Shown: in pieces, positions 9,079 through 17,915 of the stretch
Numbering within the stretch: the stretch's first letter is position 1
How the letters are laid out: each line of letters opens with the position of its first letter
Source of the DNA: Blastopirellula marina DSM 3645
Lineage (GTDB): Bacteria; Planctomycetota; Planctomycetia; Pirellulales; Pirellulaceae
Length of the DNA stretch: 64,000 bases
Direction: 5' to 3'
Assembly (NCBI RefSeq): GCF_000153105.1
Contig: NZ_CH672376.1
Location: forward strand, 1,465,123 to 1,529,122
Position numbers and translations under genes: made by a program
The notes under the pieces: model-generated
The model's input: only the letters and a program-made list of their open reading frames with translations
The model's database searches: none
What the model was told of the DNA's origin: nothing

Positions 9079-10515
9079 ATGGCGTCTGAATCGTCCGCAC
9101 CGCGGACTCATCGACCGCACACGCTCAGCGAACTTCGCGAAAGCGGCTGGATATCGAAAAGCGTAAAAGACGAAATTCGCGACAATTTTATTCGCATGCT
9201 CGCCGCCGGCGAGACCCTCTATCCCGGCATCGTCGGTTATGACGACACCGTCATTCCCGAGATCAACTTGGCGCTGATCGCCGGGCACGACATGCTGTTT
9301 CTCGGCGAGAAGGGACAAGCGAAAAGCCGCATCATGCGGATGATCTCGCGGTTCCTGGATGAAGAAGTGCCCTATCTCGACATCCCCGGCTGTCCCGTTC
9401 ACGAAGATCCCTACCATCCGATCTCAAGCATCGCCAAAACTTACTTAGCGACGCATGACGAAAATCAAGTGCCGATCGCTTGGTGGCCGCGCGACGAGCG
9501 TTATGTCGAGCGTTTGGCGCCAGGCACCAAGTTTGCCGACGTCATCGGCGAAATCGATCCCGCCAAACTGGTCGGCGGCGTCAGCATGTCGACCGAAGAG
9601 GCGCTCCACTTTGGCCTGATCCCCCGCATGCATCGCGGCATTTTTGCGATGAACGAACTGCCGGAACTGGACGAACTAGTGCAGGTCGGGCTGTTCAACA
9701 TGTTGGAAGAACGGGACGTGCAGATTCGCGGCTATCCCGTGCAGTTTGACATTGATCTGCTGTTGCTCTTCTCGGCGAATCCAGCGACCTACAATCGTAG
9801 CGGCAAAGTGATTCCGCAGCTCAAAGATCGCATCGGCACGGTCGTGCATACGCACTACCCGCGTGAGCGCGATCTCGGCATTCAGATCATGCAGCAGGAA
9901 GCGGCGGTCGATCTGGAGGGAGATTACCCCGTCGTCGTCCCCTACTTCATTCGCGAAATCTTAGAGCAGATCACCGTCTGCGGTCGCAAGAGCAAGTACA
10001 TCGATCATCAGTCCGGCGTCAGCGCTCGCTTTAGCATCGCCAACTTTCGGACCGCGGTCGCCAGCGCTCGCCATCGCGGCGTCATCGTGGGCGAGAAACC
10101 GGCGGTTGTGCGTCTCTCGGACCTGGGGCATCTCTACTCGTCGTCGCTCGGCAAATTAGAGCTCGACATGATGGGAAGCCATCAGATGTCTGAACGCCAG
10201 GTGCTTGATGCGCTGGTCGCCGAAGCGGTCCGGATCGTCTTTAGCGAGTATGTCGAGCAGCATGGACTGGAAGAGATCGGCCAGATCTTCAGCCGCGGCG
10301 TGAAGATCGAAGTGGGCGATTTGCTTCCTTCCAGCCAATACGCCGAACGTCTGCAGCATGTGCCGCCGATTTGGGACAAAGCGTTTGAGCTGAACGCATC
10401 GGAAAACGAAGCGATGCGGGCCTCCTGCGTCGAGTTTGTATTGGCCGGATTGCACGCGCTCGATCGCATTTCTCGCTCGCAGCAGCATGGTCGGATCGAG
10501 TACGAGTTCGAATAA
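9079..10515 (+). CDS. AAA+ ATPase, magnesium chelatase/MoxR-like
   Basis: A 478-residue AAA+ ATPase. The Walker A motif GEKGQAKS is at 76-83. A Walker B-like stretch ([13 protein letters not shown]) and the sensor region ([11 protein letters not shown]) follow in the order seen in magnesium chelatase ChlI and MoxR ATPases. Such ATPases act with a VWA-domain partner, which is encoded next (15-base gap). The pair probably forms a MoxR/VWA or RavA/ViaA-type chaperone or metal-insertion machine; no bacteriochlorophyll genes are visible, so a true chelatase role is unlikely. The start ATG has a good CAGGAAAC site and a sigma70-like promoter upstream. Confidence 0.9.
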   Translation: MASESSAPRTHRPHTLSELRESGWISKSVKDEIRDNFIRMLAAGETLYPGIVGYDDTVIPEINLALIAGHDMLFLGEKGQAKSRIMRMISRFLDEEVPYLDIPGCPVHEDPYHPISSIAKTYLATHDENQVPIAWWPRDERYVERLAPGTKFADVIGEIDPAKLVGGVSMSTEEALHFGLIPRMHRGIFAMNELPELDELVQVGLFNMLEERDVQIRGYPVQFDIDLLLLFSANPATYNRSGKVIPQLKDRIGTVVHTHYPRERDLGIQIMQQEAAVDLEGDYPVVVPYFIREILEQITVCGRKSKYIDHQSGVSARFSIANFRTAVASARHRGVIVGEKPAVVRLSDLGHLYSSSLGKLELDMMGSHQMSERQVLDALVAEAVRIVFSEYVEQHGLEEIGQIFSRGVKIEVGDLLPSSQYAERLQHVPPIWDKAFELNASENEAMRASCVEFVLAGLHALDRISRSQQHGRIEYEFE

Positions 10516-10530
10516 CAGAAAGCGTTTCAG

Positions 10531-12237
10531 GTGAACCAACCTTATCGACCCGGCGGCGTGATTCATACGTACCAAAAGTACGATCCGCAGCGGTTCCCTA
10601 GTCCCACGCAAGAGGCGCCGGATCTCGTCTCGCCGGCGATGGAACATATGCTGATGTACGGCGAGATGCGCGAGCTGACGCCGGAAGAACTAGCCCGTGC
10701 GATCAAGCTTGACCCTAGTCAGATCGCCGGGCTCGGCCCGAGTCTTGATGCGCTGATCAAGATGCTCGAGGAGCGCAAGCGGAAGATCCTCGAGACGTAC
10801 GAGACCGACAGCGTGCTGAAAAAGGCTCGCAAAAATTACTACAAAGCCGGCAAGCAGATCCACTATCCGAAGGGAAGGTTAGGCGACGCCGCGCGAGCCG
10901 CCGTCGATCGCGAACAAATCTACGATCTCGAGCGGCTCTGGTATCTGGCCGACGAAGCGCGTTCGCCGTTGGCCGGCGAATTGGTTCACCTGATCGAACG
11001 TCTCGGCGAAAAGTATGAGGTCGACGAACTTGCGGCCAAGTACGACTTCACCGGGCAAACGTCGATGACCGTGCCGGAAGCGATCGCGATCAAAGAAGAA
11101 CTGGAGCGAATTGGCGAGCTGTTAAAGCAGCTCGAAGAAGCGAAAGAGTCGGCTCAGATCGGCGTGATCGACATGTCCGAGCTGTCGCAGTTCGCCGAGC
11201 CAGGCCAGATGCAGCAGCTGATGGACCTGCAGCGTCAGCTGGAAGAGTACGTTCGCAATATGGCCGAACAGCAAGGGCTGACCGGCAACAAAAACGGCGC
11301 GTTCCAGATCACGCCGCAAGCGTTTCGCATTTTCCAGGGCAAACTGCTGGAGAAGATCTTCTCGAATCTTGAAGCGTCCAGGTCAGGTCGCCATCAAGGC
11401 CCGATCCTGGGCGAAGGCGCCGTCGAATTGCAGCAGACCAAACCGTACGAGTTTGGCGATTCGATCACGCAGATGGATATCCCGCAGTCGATGATCAACG
11501 CGATTCTAAGACAAGAAGGTCAGACGCCGCTGCGGCTGAAGCCCGAAGATATCGAGATCCACCGCACGCGCAACACTCCCAAGTGCGCCACGACGGTCAT
11601 CATGGATATGAGCGGTTCGATGCGGTACGAAGGACAGTATGTCAACGTCAAGCGAATGGCCCTCGCCCTCCAAGGCTTGATCCGCAGCGAGTACCCCGGC
11701 GACTATCTGCAGATGCTCGAGATGTACTCCTTCGCCAAGCCGGTTCGCCCCGGCGACGTGATTGGACTGTTGCCCAAACCGGTGACGCTGCACGATCCGG
11801 TGGTGCGCCTGCGGGCCGACATGAGCGACCCCGGCGCCAGCGAATATCGGATCCCGCCCCACTTCACCAACATCCAACACGCGCTGCAGCAGTCGCGGAT
11901 GTTTTTGGCCAACCAAGATACGCCCAACCGCCAAATCATTCTGATCACCGACGGACTACCGACCGCCCACTTTGAAGGCTCGCAGCTCTTCCTGCTTTAC
12001 CCGCCGGACCCGGCGACCGAAGCGGCGACCCTGCGCGAAGGGGCGCTGTGCGCGAGAGAAGGCATCACGATCAACATCTTTCTGATCCCCAGTTGGTCGC
12101 AGACCGAAGAAGATGTGAAGTTCGCCTACCGCTTGGCGCAAACGTCCAAAGGCCGCGTCTTCTTTACCGCCGGCCGCGATCTCGATCGGTACGTGATCTG
12201 GGATTACGTGCAGCATAAGCGAGAGATTATTGGATAG
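10531..12237 (+). CDS. VWA-domain protein, partner of the AAA ATPase
   Basis: A 568-residue protein starting at a GTG. The N-terminal two thirds are charged and helical, with a likely coiled coil around 175-240 (KEELERIGELLKQLEEAKES). The C-terminal VWA domain (about 350-560) carries the MIDAS motif DMSGS from residue 359 and a second conserved acidic site, LITDGLPT. In AAA/VWA pairs this subunit recruits the client or metal site to the ATPase. The gene follows the ATPase after 15 bases, so they are almost surely co-transcribed. A damaged copy of its C-terminal coding sequence occurs at about 17565-17685. Confidence 0.88.
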   Translation: MNQPYRPGGVIHTYQKYDPQRFPSPTQEAPDLVSPAMEHMLMYGEMRELTPEELARAIKLDPSQIAGLGPSLDALIKMLEERKRKILETYETDSVLKKARKNYYKAGKQIHYPKGRLGDAARAAVDREQIYDLERLWYLADEARSPLAGELVHLIERLGEKYEVDELAAKYDFTGQTSMTVPEAIAIKEELERIGELLKQLEEAKESAQIGVIDMSELSQFAEPGQMQQLMDLQRQLEEYVRNMAEQQGLTGNKNGAFQITPQAFRIFQGKLLEKIFSNLEASRSGRHQGPILGEGAVELQQTKPYEFGDSITQMDIPQSMINAILRQEGQTPLRLKPEDIEIHRTRNTPKCATTVIMDMSGSMRYEGQYVNVKRMALALQGLIRSEYPGDYLQMLEMYSFAKPVRPGDVIGLLPKPVTLHDPVVRLRADMSDPGASEYRIPPHFTNIQHALQQSRMFLANQDTPNRQIILITDGLPTAHFEGSQLFLLYPPDPATEAATLREGALCAREGITINIFLIPSWSQTEEDVKFAYRLAQTSKGRVFFTAGRDLDRYVIWDYVQHKREIIG

Positions 12238-12441
12238 TGTTGGGCGCCATGTACTCATAACGATCCCTAAGTGAGTTTGTATTCATGTTGGGCCATCGCC
12301 ATGTGCTTTCTGCTTACAAAGCGTTCAGCGTTCGCCGACGCAAGTCGCCCATTTATTGGCAGGTATGGCGTGCCTAATCAGTAGGGTATAGTGAGCATCG
12401 TTGGGGTCAACTTTTATGCAAGTATTCGACTGGATCGACAG

Positions 12442-13299
12442 ATGGACAATACGCTATGGGGAGTGATTATTGGTTCCGTTCTCTCTTTGGTGGGAAATGG
12501 CATTCAGCAATGGTTTGCGGCCCACAAGGCAGCACAAGAATTTGACAGGACCCAAACCGCTGAAGAGTTGGCGTGGAAGCGCAACACAATAAAGGAGCAA
12601 GCATCTGAAATTCGGGGTGCTTATCAGAATGCAATTTACGCTTTATCTATGGTTGCGACTGTAAAGGAATCCGAGGAGCTAAACCCCGGTGGTTCTTGTT
12701 ACAATTTTATCCGCGATGCGATTAAGTGGATATCACTGATATATATTCGCCATCCAGGAGAAGAATTGCACTTTCGAATCAAGGAATTTGTTCGTTGGCC
12801 CGAGAGTAGCGCGGATAGGCTTCGAGATTATGTAGGGCGCTTAGCTAAGGCCGATACGGATCTATTCTCCCTACCTCCCATAGCAATGATGGAGGAGCCA
12901 AAGATGCAGAATAGCAGGGATAAAGTTACGCTTGAGTTCCAAGTTGCCCCTGACTTTCGTCGGGAACGATTGATTGATTCGGGAGTCCAATTGGTTTCTA
13001 GTGATCGTTTTCTTTGTAAGTTACAGGATCTGACCGAAATTCAGCGAAAATTACTTGTTGACGCCTCGCCAAATTTTCCAGCAATCCCGTCGCAAATGCC
13101 TCTCCCGTTTCCAACACATGACACAAGAAAAAACGTGGTTAATGGACGTGGCGGGTCTTGGAAAGCTAGGCTTGACCCACCATGTATAGATAACTTGGAG
13201 GAGATACAAATGTTTCTCGCTGTCTGGGAGAGTGAGTACGTTTCGAAATTTGCCGAACTTGAGGAACTCGTAATGAAAAAAGACTCGGAATCCATGTAG
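12442..13299 (+). CDS. membrane-anchored orphan protein, probably acquired
   Basis: A 285-residue protein of unknown function. A single membrane segment lies right at the N-terminus (LWGVIIGSVLSLVGNGIQQWF, about 4-24). A basic/acidic helical stretch (about 30-60) and a soluble domain follow. I placed the start at ATG 12442; a GTG at 12391 would add 17 residues. No ribosome binding site decides between them. The gene is visibly more AT-rich and uses different codons (ATA, TTA, AGG) from its neighbours, which suggests recent transfer. It sits beside an intergenic repeat and a toxin-antitoxin pair. The layout (N-terminal anchor plus cytosolic domain) occurs in phage-defence and signalling proteins, but no known domain is recognised. 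Confidence 0.68.
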   Translation: MDNTLWGVIIGSVLSLVGNGIQQWFAAHKAAQEFDRTQTAEELAWKRNTIKEQASEIRGAYQNAIYALSMVATVKESEELNPGGSCYNFIRDAIKWISLIYIRHPGEELHFRIKEFVRWPESSADRLRDYVGRLAKADTDLFSLPPIAMMEEPKMQNSRDKVTLEFQVAPDFRRERLIDSGVQLVSSDRFLCKLQDLTEIQRKLLVDASPNFPAIPSQMPLPFPTHDTRKNVVNGRGGSWKARLDPPCIDNLEEIQMFLAVWESEYVSKFAELEELVMKKDSESM

Positions 13300-13300
13300 G

Positions 13301-13376
13301 TTGGTGTAGAGGTGCGAAACCCAACAAGCAGCGGTAGTTCACCTGCAAGGCAATAGGTGGATTATGCAAGCGATTT
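13301..13376. repeat. dispersed intergenic repeat, copy 1
   Basis: This copy runs from about GGTGTAGAGGTGCGAAACCC to GGTGGATTATGCAAGCGA. It aligns with a second copy at 21992-22068: both contain a GCGAAACCC block, a CAAGC-GCG block and an AGGTGG-TTGC block in the same order and spacing. Such GAAACCCAAC/GGTGGGTTGC palindromic intergenic elements recur in planctomycete genomes. Boundaries are approximate. Confidence 0.5.
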
Positions 13377-13458
13377 TTTGGCGTCAACGCGCCGAAAATG
13401 ATCGACTGTCCTGTTGATGGACGCCATAAACAAACGAGGGAAACTCAGGACTACCAAA

Positions 13459-13722
13459 ATGAATCCACGAGAACAACTTCTGCAACAAGTCCTGGCTCTG
13501 CCGACCGCCGATCAGGCTTTTCTGGCGCAATCGATTGAAGATCATCTGATCGCCAATTTGGCTCCCGAAACAGAAGAATCGGCAGACGCCGCCGGGCAGC
13601 AGTTGCTGACCGAACTGCGGAGACGCAGTGCGGCGTATCGCTCTGGCCAAGCTCCATCGCGTGCAGCGTCGGATGTTGTAGCCGGTTTGCGACAGCGACA
13701 ATCGGACGAGAGAAACAGTTGA
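13459..13722 (+). CDS. addiction-module antitoxin (Unstab_antitox-like)
   Basis: An 87-residue acidic protein that fits the putative addiction module component family (PF09720). It has an early helix (PREQLLQQVLALPTADQAFL), the IEDHL motif, and a basic tail with two RxRRS/RQRQS-like stretches. The ATG at 13459 is preferred to one at 13414 because the family pattern starts there. Its stop overlaps the start of the ParE/RelE toxin gene by 4 bases, the usual antitoxin-first arrangement with translational coupling. Confidence 0.82.
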   Translation: MNPREQLLQQVLALPTADQAFLAQSIEDHLIANLAPETEESADAAGQQLLTELRRRSAAYRSGQAPSRAASDVVAGLRQRQSDERNS

Positions 13723-14021
13723 ATCTTCGAATTCTAGGGGAGGCCGAAGCGGAGATCGAAGCTGCCCGGCAGTATTTCAATCGTCAGGCCTTTGCTCTAG
13801 GCGACCGATTTCTAGATGACCTGGAACTAGCGCTAGAGCGAATCTCGACCAGTCCCGAGAGTTTCGCCAAGCTAGAGACGCTTCCCCCCAATGATCCGTA
13901 TCGCCGGGCCTTGCTAAAAGTCTTTCGGTACGCGGTGATTTTCGTGATTCTAGAAACGGAAGTTGTCGTGGTTGCAGTCGCTCATACGAGTCGACAACCG
14001 AACTATTGGCTCAACCGTTAG
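13719..14021 (+). CDS. RelE/ParE-family toxin
   Basis: A 100-residue small basic protein with the RelE/ParE fold pattern: an N-terminal strand, two helices (AEAEIEAARQYFNRQ; GDRFLDDLELALERI), the SPE element, and a C-terminal strand RRALLKVFRYAVIFVI followed by a histidine (VAVAHTSRQPNYW). RelE toxins cleave ribosome-bound mRNA, whereas ParE toxins poison gyrase; the sequence does not clearly decide between them. The start is a TTG at 13719 overlapping the antitoxin stop, so translation is coupled. The pair is intact and lies between the orphan membrane gene and a repeat. Confidence 0.85.
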   Translation: MNLRILGEAEAEIEAARQYFNRQAFALGDRFLDDLELALERISTSPESFAKLETLPPNDPYRRALLKVFRYAVIFVILETEVVVVAVAHTSRQPNYWLNR

Positions 14022-14067
14022 GTCGGAACGTGATCTGCTCGCTTGAGAAAATTTTCTAGGGGAATGC

Positions 14068-14098
14068 GAGGTAAGAGGTGGATTGCACAATCGTGCGA
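14068..14098. repeat. dispersed intergenic repeat, partial copy
   Basis: GGTAAGAGGTGGATTGCAC matches the right half of the elements at 13301 and 21992. It ends exactly where the convergent sulfatase gene stops, so it may have been truncated or may supply its 3' end. Confidence 0.4.
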
Positions 14099-15643
14099 TT
14101 ATTGGGGAGCCTGTGGCTTGGACGACATACTCATACGCCGCACGGGAGCGATCGTCTGCAAACGCTGCGCGAGCGATTTCGCCAAGGTCGCACAATCGCT
14201 TTGATAAGCTTTGGCGCTGGCCAGGTTGCGGCTTTCTTGCGGGTCGCTTTCATGGTCATAGAGTTCCTGGGCGACAACTTGGCCCGATTCAAAGTCGCGC
14301 CATTCGTTGTATCGAAAGCGATCGGTTCGTAGTGAATAGCCCAGTACTTCCGGCTTGTTTTTAAAGTAGGCGGGACGCGGATGCTGCGACAATGCGGCGT
14401 CGCGAACGGTCGCCGTTGGATCCGCCAAGATCGGTCGGAGGCTTTTTCCTTGCAGCGCTGTTGGAATAGGAAGCTCGCACAGGTCAACCAAAGTTGGGTA
14501 GAGGTCGACCAATTCGGTCAATGCCGTCGTCTTTTGACCAGCGTTCGCTGCGGCGGGGGGCGCAATGAGCAGCGGGACGCGCGTGTCGAGTTCAAAATTG
14601 CTTGTCTTGCACCAGAGATCGTGCTCACCGAGATGAAATCCATGGTCCGACCACAGAACCACGATTGTGTTTTCGGCGAGACCTTGGCGCTGGAGTTCGT
14701 GAAGAACCTTGCCGATCTGAGCGTCGAGAAAAGAGATCGCGGCGTAATAGCCATGATTTAAAACCAAATTTTGTTCGGCCGAGATGTCTCCGGTTTTGGG
14801 AATGTCGGTATAGCTCCGAATTTCTCCGTAGGGGTGGAACGCGATCTGGGGGGCGTCTGATTTTGGGAGCTGATCCAGATGCGCCCTGATTTGATCGGGA
14901 TCGTACTTGTCCCAATAGGGCTTCGGGGCATTGAAGGGAAGGTGCGGCTTCCAGAAACCGACGGCCAGGAAGAACGGCTGTTTCTGGGCGGCGCGTTCGC
15001 GGATGGCCAAAACGGCGTCGGCGGCGATTCGTCCGTCCAGATAGGCTTCGTCGGCGACGTCGACTTTCTGCACGGCAGGGCCTTTGGAAATCGACTTCAG
15101 CCCAAACGGCTCGCCGCTCACGAACCAGTCATTGGAATGAGCGCCCCAGTCATGCACGGCAGGCGTCGACCACGATTGCGGATCGTTGCGCAGCGTTTGC
15201 CGATAGTTGTGATAGATTTTGCCAATGTTTTGCGTGAAGTAACCATGTGCTTGGAAGAACTGCGGCAAGGTCACGATGTCAGGATAGAGCTGGCGAAAAT
15301 GGGTGGGTAAATCCCAGATCTGCAGCGCGTTGGGATAGCATCCGGTCATCACGGAAGTGCGCGACGGGTTGCAGAGCGCTTGCTGGCAATAGGCACGCTC
15401 GAACAGCATGCTGCGTTGCGCTAGTTTGTCGATGTGGGGAGTTTGGGCGATCGGATCGCCGTAACATCCCAGTTGAACGCGCAGGTCGTCGACCGCAATG
15501 AACAGCACGTTAGGTCGTTGTCCCCGCGACCTGGCTTCGGGTTGCGGATCGGCCCTGCTCGACGATGGGAACATGATCGGACCACACAACAAGAACGCGA
15601 AAGTTGCGAGTCGCTGCAACCGCGTATGTTTCCAGCAATTCAT
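14099..15643 (-). CDS. type I sulfatase, iduronate-2-sulfatase-like
   Basis: A 514-residue exported arylsulfatase-family enzyme that hydrolyses sulfate esters. The signal peptide covers about 1-31. The metal ligands VDD are at 51-53. The nucleophile Cys91, in CNPSRTSVMTG, matches C-x-P-S-R and would need conversion to formylglycine by a sulfatase-modifying enzyme not encoded here. The motifs HDWGAHSNDWF and VLWSDHGFHLGEH supply later conserved residues. Comparable planctomycete sulfatases degrade algal sulfated polysaccharides. It precedes a lipoprotein and a DUF1559 gene on the same strand, with a sialidase further upstream. Confidence 0.93.
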   Translation of the reverse strand: MNCWKHTRLQRLATFAFLLCGPIMFPSSSRADPQPEARSRGQRPNVLFIAVDDLRVQLGCYGDPIAQTPHIDKLAQRSMLFERAYCQQALCNPSRTSVMTGCYPNALQIWDLPTHFRQLYPDIVTLPQFFQAHGYFTQNIGKIYHNYRQTLRNDPQSWSTPAVHDWGAHSNDWFVSGEPFGLKSISKGPAVQKVDVADEAYLDGRIAADAVLAIRERAAQKQPFFLAVGFWKPHLPFNAPKPYWDKYDPDQIRAHLDQLPKSDAPQIAFHPYGEIRSYTDIPKTGDISAEQNLVLNHGYYAAISFLDAQIGKVLHELQRQGLAENTIVVLWSDHGFHLGEHDLWCKTSNFELDTRVPLLIAPPAAANAGQKTTALTELVDLYPTLVDLCELPIPTALQGKSLRPILADPTATVRDAALSQHPRPAYFKNKPEVLGYSLRTDRFRYNEWRDFESGQVVAQELYDHESDPQESRNLASAKAYQSDCATLAKSLAQRLQTIAPVRRMSMSSKPQAPQ

Positions 15644-15692
15644 GCGATACGCATTTCAAGTAAGAAGTCGGAGTTTGACCGACGCCGCCGGA

Positions 15693-16160
15693 CTAAGGTG
15701 CGACCGAAAGCGTCATCCTGGGATTGTCTTGGTGAGTCGTCACTTCCACATGGAGCGTCGCCGTTTTTAGGGGAAGATCGATCGGAGATCTCACGGAACC
15801 GAACAAGGGCTTCCCTTCTTCGACCACCAGCTCGCGCCCTTCAAAGGCGACCCCGTCAAACGCTTTGAGTTCCACCTGATACGGGCCGCCTACGATGTCG
15901 CGTCCACTGCCGGCGGTAGTGAACTTACCTTGTTGGATCTTGGCGCGTCCCTGAGGACCTTTGTTCCCCTTTTTGGTATCCGGCGTGAAAATGAGTTCGC
16001 CCACAGGAATCGGTTTCCCGTCGTAGGTCGCTTCGCCAGAGATCACGATCTGATCGGACGGTTGCGACCAGCAGCCCGACAGCGCGATCACGCCGATCAG
16101 TAACAGGCGCCCCAGCCAGCAAGGCGCCGTCAATGAGCAGAGTTGGAATTGCTTCACCAT
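15693..16160 (-). CDS. small lipoprotein, partner of DUF1559 gene
   Basis: A 155-residue lipoprotein. Its lipobox LSGC follows a hydrophobic segment (LLLIGVIALSGC). The rest is a carboxypeptidase-regulatory-like beta-sandwich with GEATYDGKPIPVGELIFTPD, the planctomycete pattern V-x-G-x-V-x-Y-x-G-x-P-I. The ATG at 16160 is preferred to one at 16214 because it leaves a normal signal sequence. It is 107 bases downstream of a DUF1559 gene, a common pair; its role is unknown but is probably at the cell surface. Confidence 0.85.
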   Translation of the reverse strand: MVKQFQLCSLTAPCWLGRLLLIGVIALSGCWSQPSDQIVISGEATYDGKPIPVGELIFTPDTKKGNKGPQGRAKIQQGKFTTAGSGRDIVGGPYQVELKAFDGVAFEGRELVVEEGKPLFGSVRSPIDLPLKTATLHVEVTTHQDNPRMTLSVAP

Positions 16161-16267
16161 CTCGGTTACTTCTTGGAGGATGTGGGGAATAGTGCCGTGG
16201 AAAGACCCGTTCAAGCTCGTCGTTCCGCTTCCGTTTCTAGCGGCCGCGCTGGCCCGCTCGAAACGCT

Positions 16268-17212
16268 TTAAGGCGCGGTCAACGGTTCGCCGCCGTTGCG
16301 ACTAGCGAGCGCAAGGAGGATATCAAAGTCGATCGTTTCCGCGATGAACTTGACCGATCCGTCCCCGATCGCAAAGAGGGCGCCGCCTGGGTGATTGCTC
16401 GAAAACGGACGCGAATTGTAATACGAGCCGCATGATTCATTGGGCCCGCAAAAATTGACGCTATATTCCAGGTTCTTAAAGCCGGCGGCGTCACAGGGCC
16501 AAGCGACCGTGTTGCTGGTTCCCGCCAACCAACTCGTTTCTCCCTCAAATCGCTCGCCGACGACCAGCGTATTCGAGGCGCCGTCGGTGATATCGCCAAA
16601 CCGTACTTTGGAGTTGACGTAGAGCATTCCGCCGATCGCCATTCCGTTCCGCTCGTCGCTTCCGCCCGTACATGCCGAGTGATAGGTCGCACCGATCAAC
16701 AGGGGATAGTTTTGTCCGGTTTGCGGATTCACGCCGATGGGGCCTGCGACGCCGTTGTAGTGCTGCGTGTAGGTCGGTTCGCCGTTCACTTTGCCGCTGC
16801 CCCATGTTCCTCGCAGCTTCTCCGAAGAGTTGCTCGGGCAGTGATAGCCGTCGGGGATGAAGTCAAGCGAAAGCGGCTTATTCGCTTGGTACCCGCTGGC
16901 CTTCCAGTCGATCAGGTCATAGAAGGCCTGTTGTTCGATGAACGGCAAGATCCGCGCGTGCCAACTCAGTTGATTTCCGTCGCTATAGCCCCCCGGCGGA
17001 AAAGCGCCGTACGAGTCGTGATAGGTATGCAAAGCCAACCCGATCTGTTTTAAGTGGTTGCTGCATTGCATCCGGCGAGCCGCTTCTCGCGCCTGTTGCA
17101 CAGCGGGCAACAACAGCGCGATCAAGACCCCGATGATGGCGATCACAACTAACAATTCGACAAGCGTAAATCCAGCACGACGTTCTCGAAATTGAGTCGA
17201 ATGAGCAAACAT
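16268..17212 (-). CDS. DUF1559 pseudopilin-like protein
   Basis: A 314-residue protein with a type IV prepilin-like N-terminus: the leader ends RRAG and the mature part starts [16 protein letters not shown]. The planctomycete signature QQAREAARRMQCSNHLKQIG follows. Near the C-terminus is the H-x-G-G-x-x-F-x-x-x-D-G-S-V element (NHPGGALFAIGDGSVKF). DUF1559 proteins are very numerous in planctomycetes and are probably assembled in the cell envelope. The ATG at 17212 fits the short prepilin leader better than one at 17245. Confidence 0.92.
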   Translation of the reverse strand: MFAHSTQFRERRAGFTLVELLVVIAIIGVLIALLLPAVQQAREAARRMQCSNHLKQIGLALHTYHDSYGAFPPGGYSDGNQLSWHARILPFIEQQAFYDLIDWKASGYQANKPLSLDFIPDGYHCPSNSSEKLRGTWGSGKVNGEPTYTQHYNGVAGPIGVNPQTGQNYPLLIGATYHSACTGGSDERNGMAIGGMLYVNSKVRFGDITDGASNTLVVGERFEGETSWLAGTSNTVAWPCDAAGFKNLEYSVNFCGPNESCGSYYNSRPFSSNHPGGALFAIGDGSVKFIAETIDFDILLALASRNGGEPLTAP

Positions 17213-17564
17213 GAGTCGATACCTTTGCGAAGATGAGATACGCAATCTGACATAGAGAGATCCATGAACTCTTCGAACCAGATCGGGTGAACGACGAATG
17301 TCTCAAGCCGCTAGGTTCGATTGAATTTTGAAGAGCAATTTTTGAGCGATGTTTTTTTGACGGCGGGTCGTGCGCCGCGGTTATTGCAAGGGAAAGTATC
17401 CCACTGGGATCCCATGCTAGGGCGAGGGATAAATGCGGTCAAAGGTTTTCTTGATTTGTTTAGCAAAAAAGGGGAGGATTGTTCGTTCGCCCCAAAAGCA
17501 AGGTTAGTGGTTGCTTATCGGCGGTTGAACTCTTCGTAGGGCGAGTCTAGAGAGCTTCTCTTCT

Positions 17565-17685
17565 GTGTGGGCATCCCCGGTTAGCCGCCGACGGCAGAGA
17601 ATGGGAAGTTCGCCTATCGCTTAGCGCAAGCGTCGCAAGATCGCGTCTGCGTTACGGCGGGACGCGATCTCGATCAGAAGAGGAT
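17565..17685 (+). pseudogene. fossil of a VWA-protein gene (C-terminal end)
   Basis: Bases 17609-17674 align with 12121-12186 of the intact VWA gene in the same frame; I count 12 differences in 66 bases. Translation gives FAYRLAQASQDRVCVTAGRD, against FAYRLAQTSKGRVFFTAGRD in the intact gene. Similarity continues about 40 bases upstream through ATCCCC-GTT, where the intact TGG codon is TAG, an in-frame stop. Downstream the alignment fades after GATCTCGAT. Nothing upstream resembles the rest of the gene, so this is the remnant of a second AAA/VWA locus. Confidence 0.8.
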
Positions 17686-17747
17686 CGGATTCTGCGCCGC
17701 ATGAGCGGGAGACGATTGGCCGAGCCTGACGCGCCACTCCAAACACG

Positions 17748-17779
17748 AAGGTGGGGCGCAGCCAAGCGCAGCCCACCTT
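17748..17779. repeat. palindromic hairpin, possible repeat relative
   Basis: AAGGTGGG and CCCACCTT (8 bp) enclose GCGCAGCCAAGCGCAG, which adds a 3-bp inner stem. It shares the GGTGGG/CCCACC theme with the dispersed elements at 13301 and 21992. It is not followed by T residues. Confidence 0.5.
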
Positions 17780-17915
17780 GTGACGGAGTCTACTTGTAAG
17801 CGGCGAGAGGCGAGCGGCGCAAGCGAGTCTTGGTCGACGCGAGTTGCGAACTTTAGAACGGTTGGCTTCACCGTCCCTCGATGACTCGCGCCGCGTTCGC
17901 GGACCGCCGACAAGA

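Larger units (their letters stand above)
17213..17915. other. intergenic region with a gene fossil and a hairpin
   Basis: No intact gene is seen. It contains a decayed fragment of a VWA gene (about 17565-17685) and a hairpin (17748-17779). The stretch 17280-17560 is AT-richer and shows nothing recognisable. Confidence 0.6.

Noticed and set aside
9079..12237. true magnesium chelatase subunits
   Set aside because: No bacteriochlorophyll or cobalamin genes are visible; the pair fits the wider MoxR/VWA type better.
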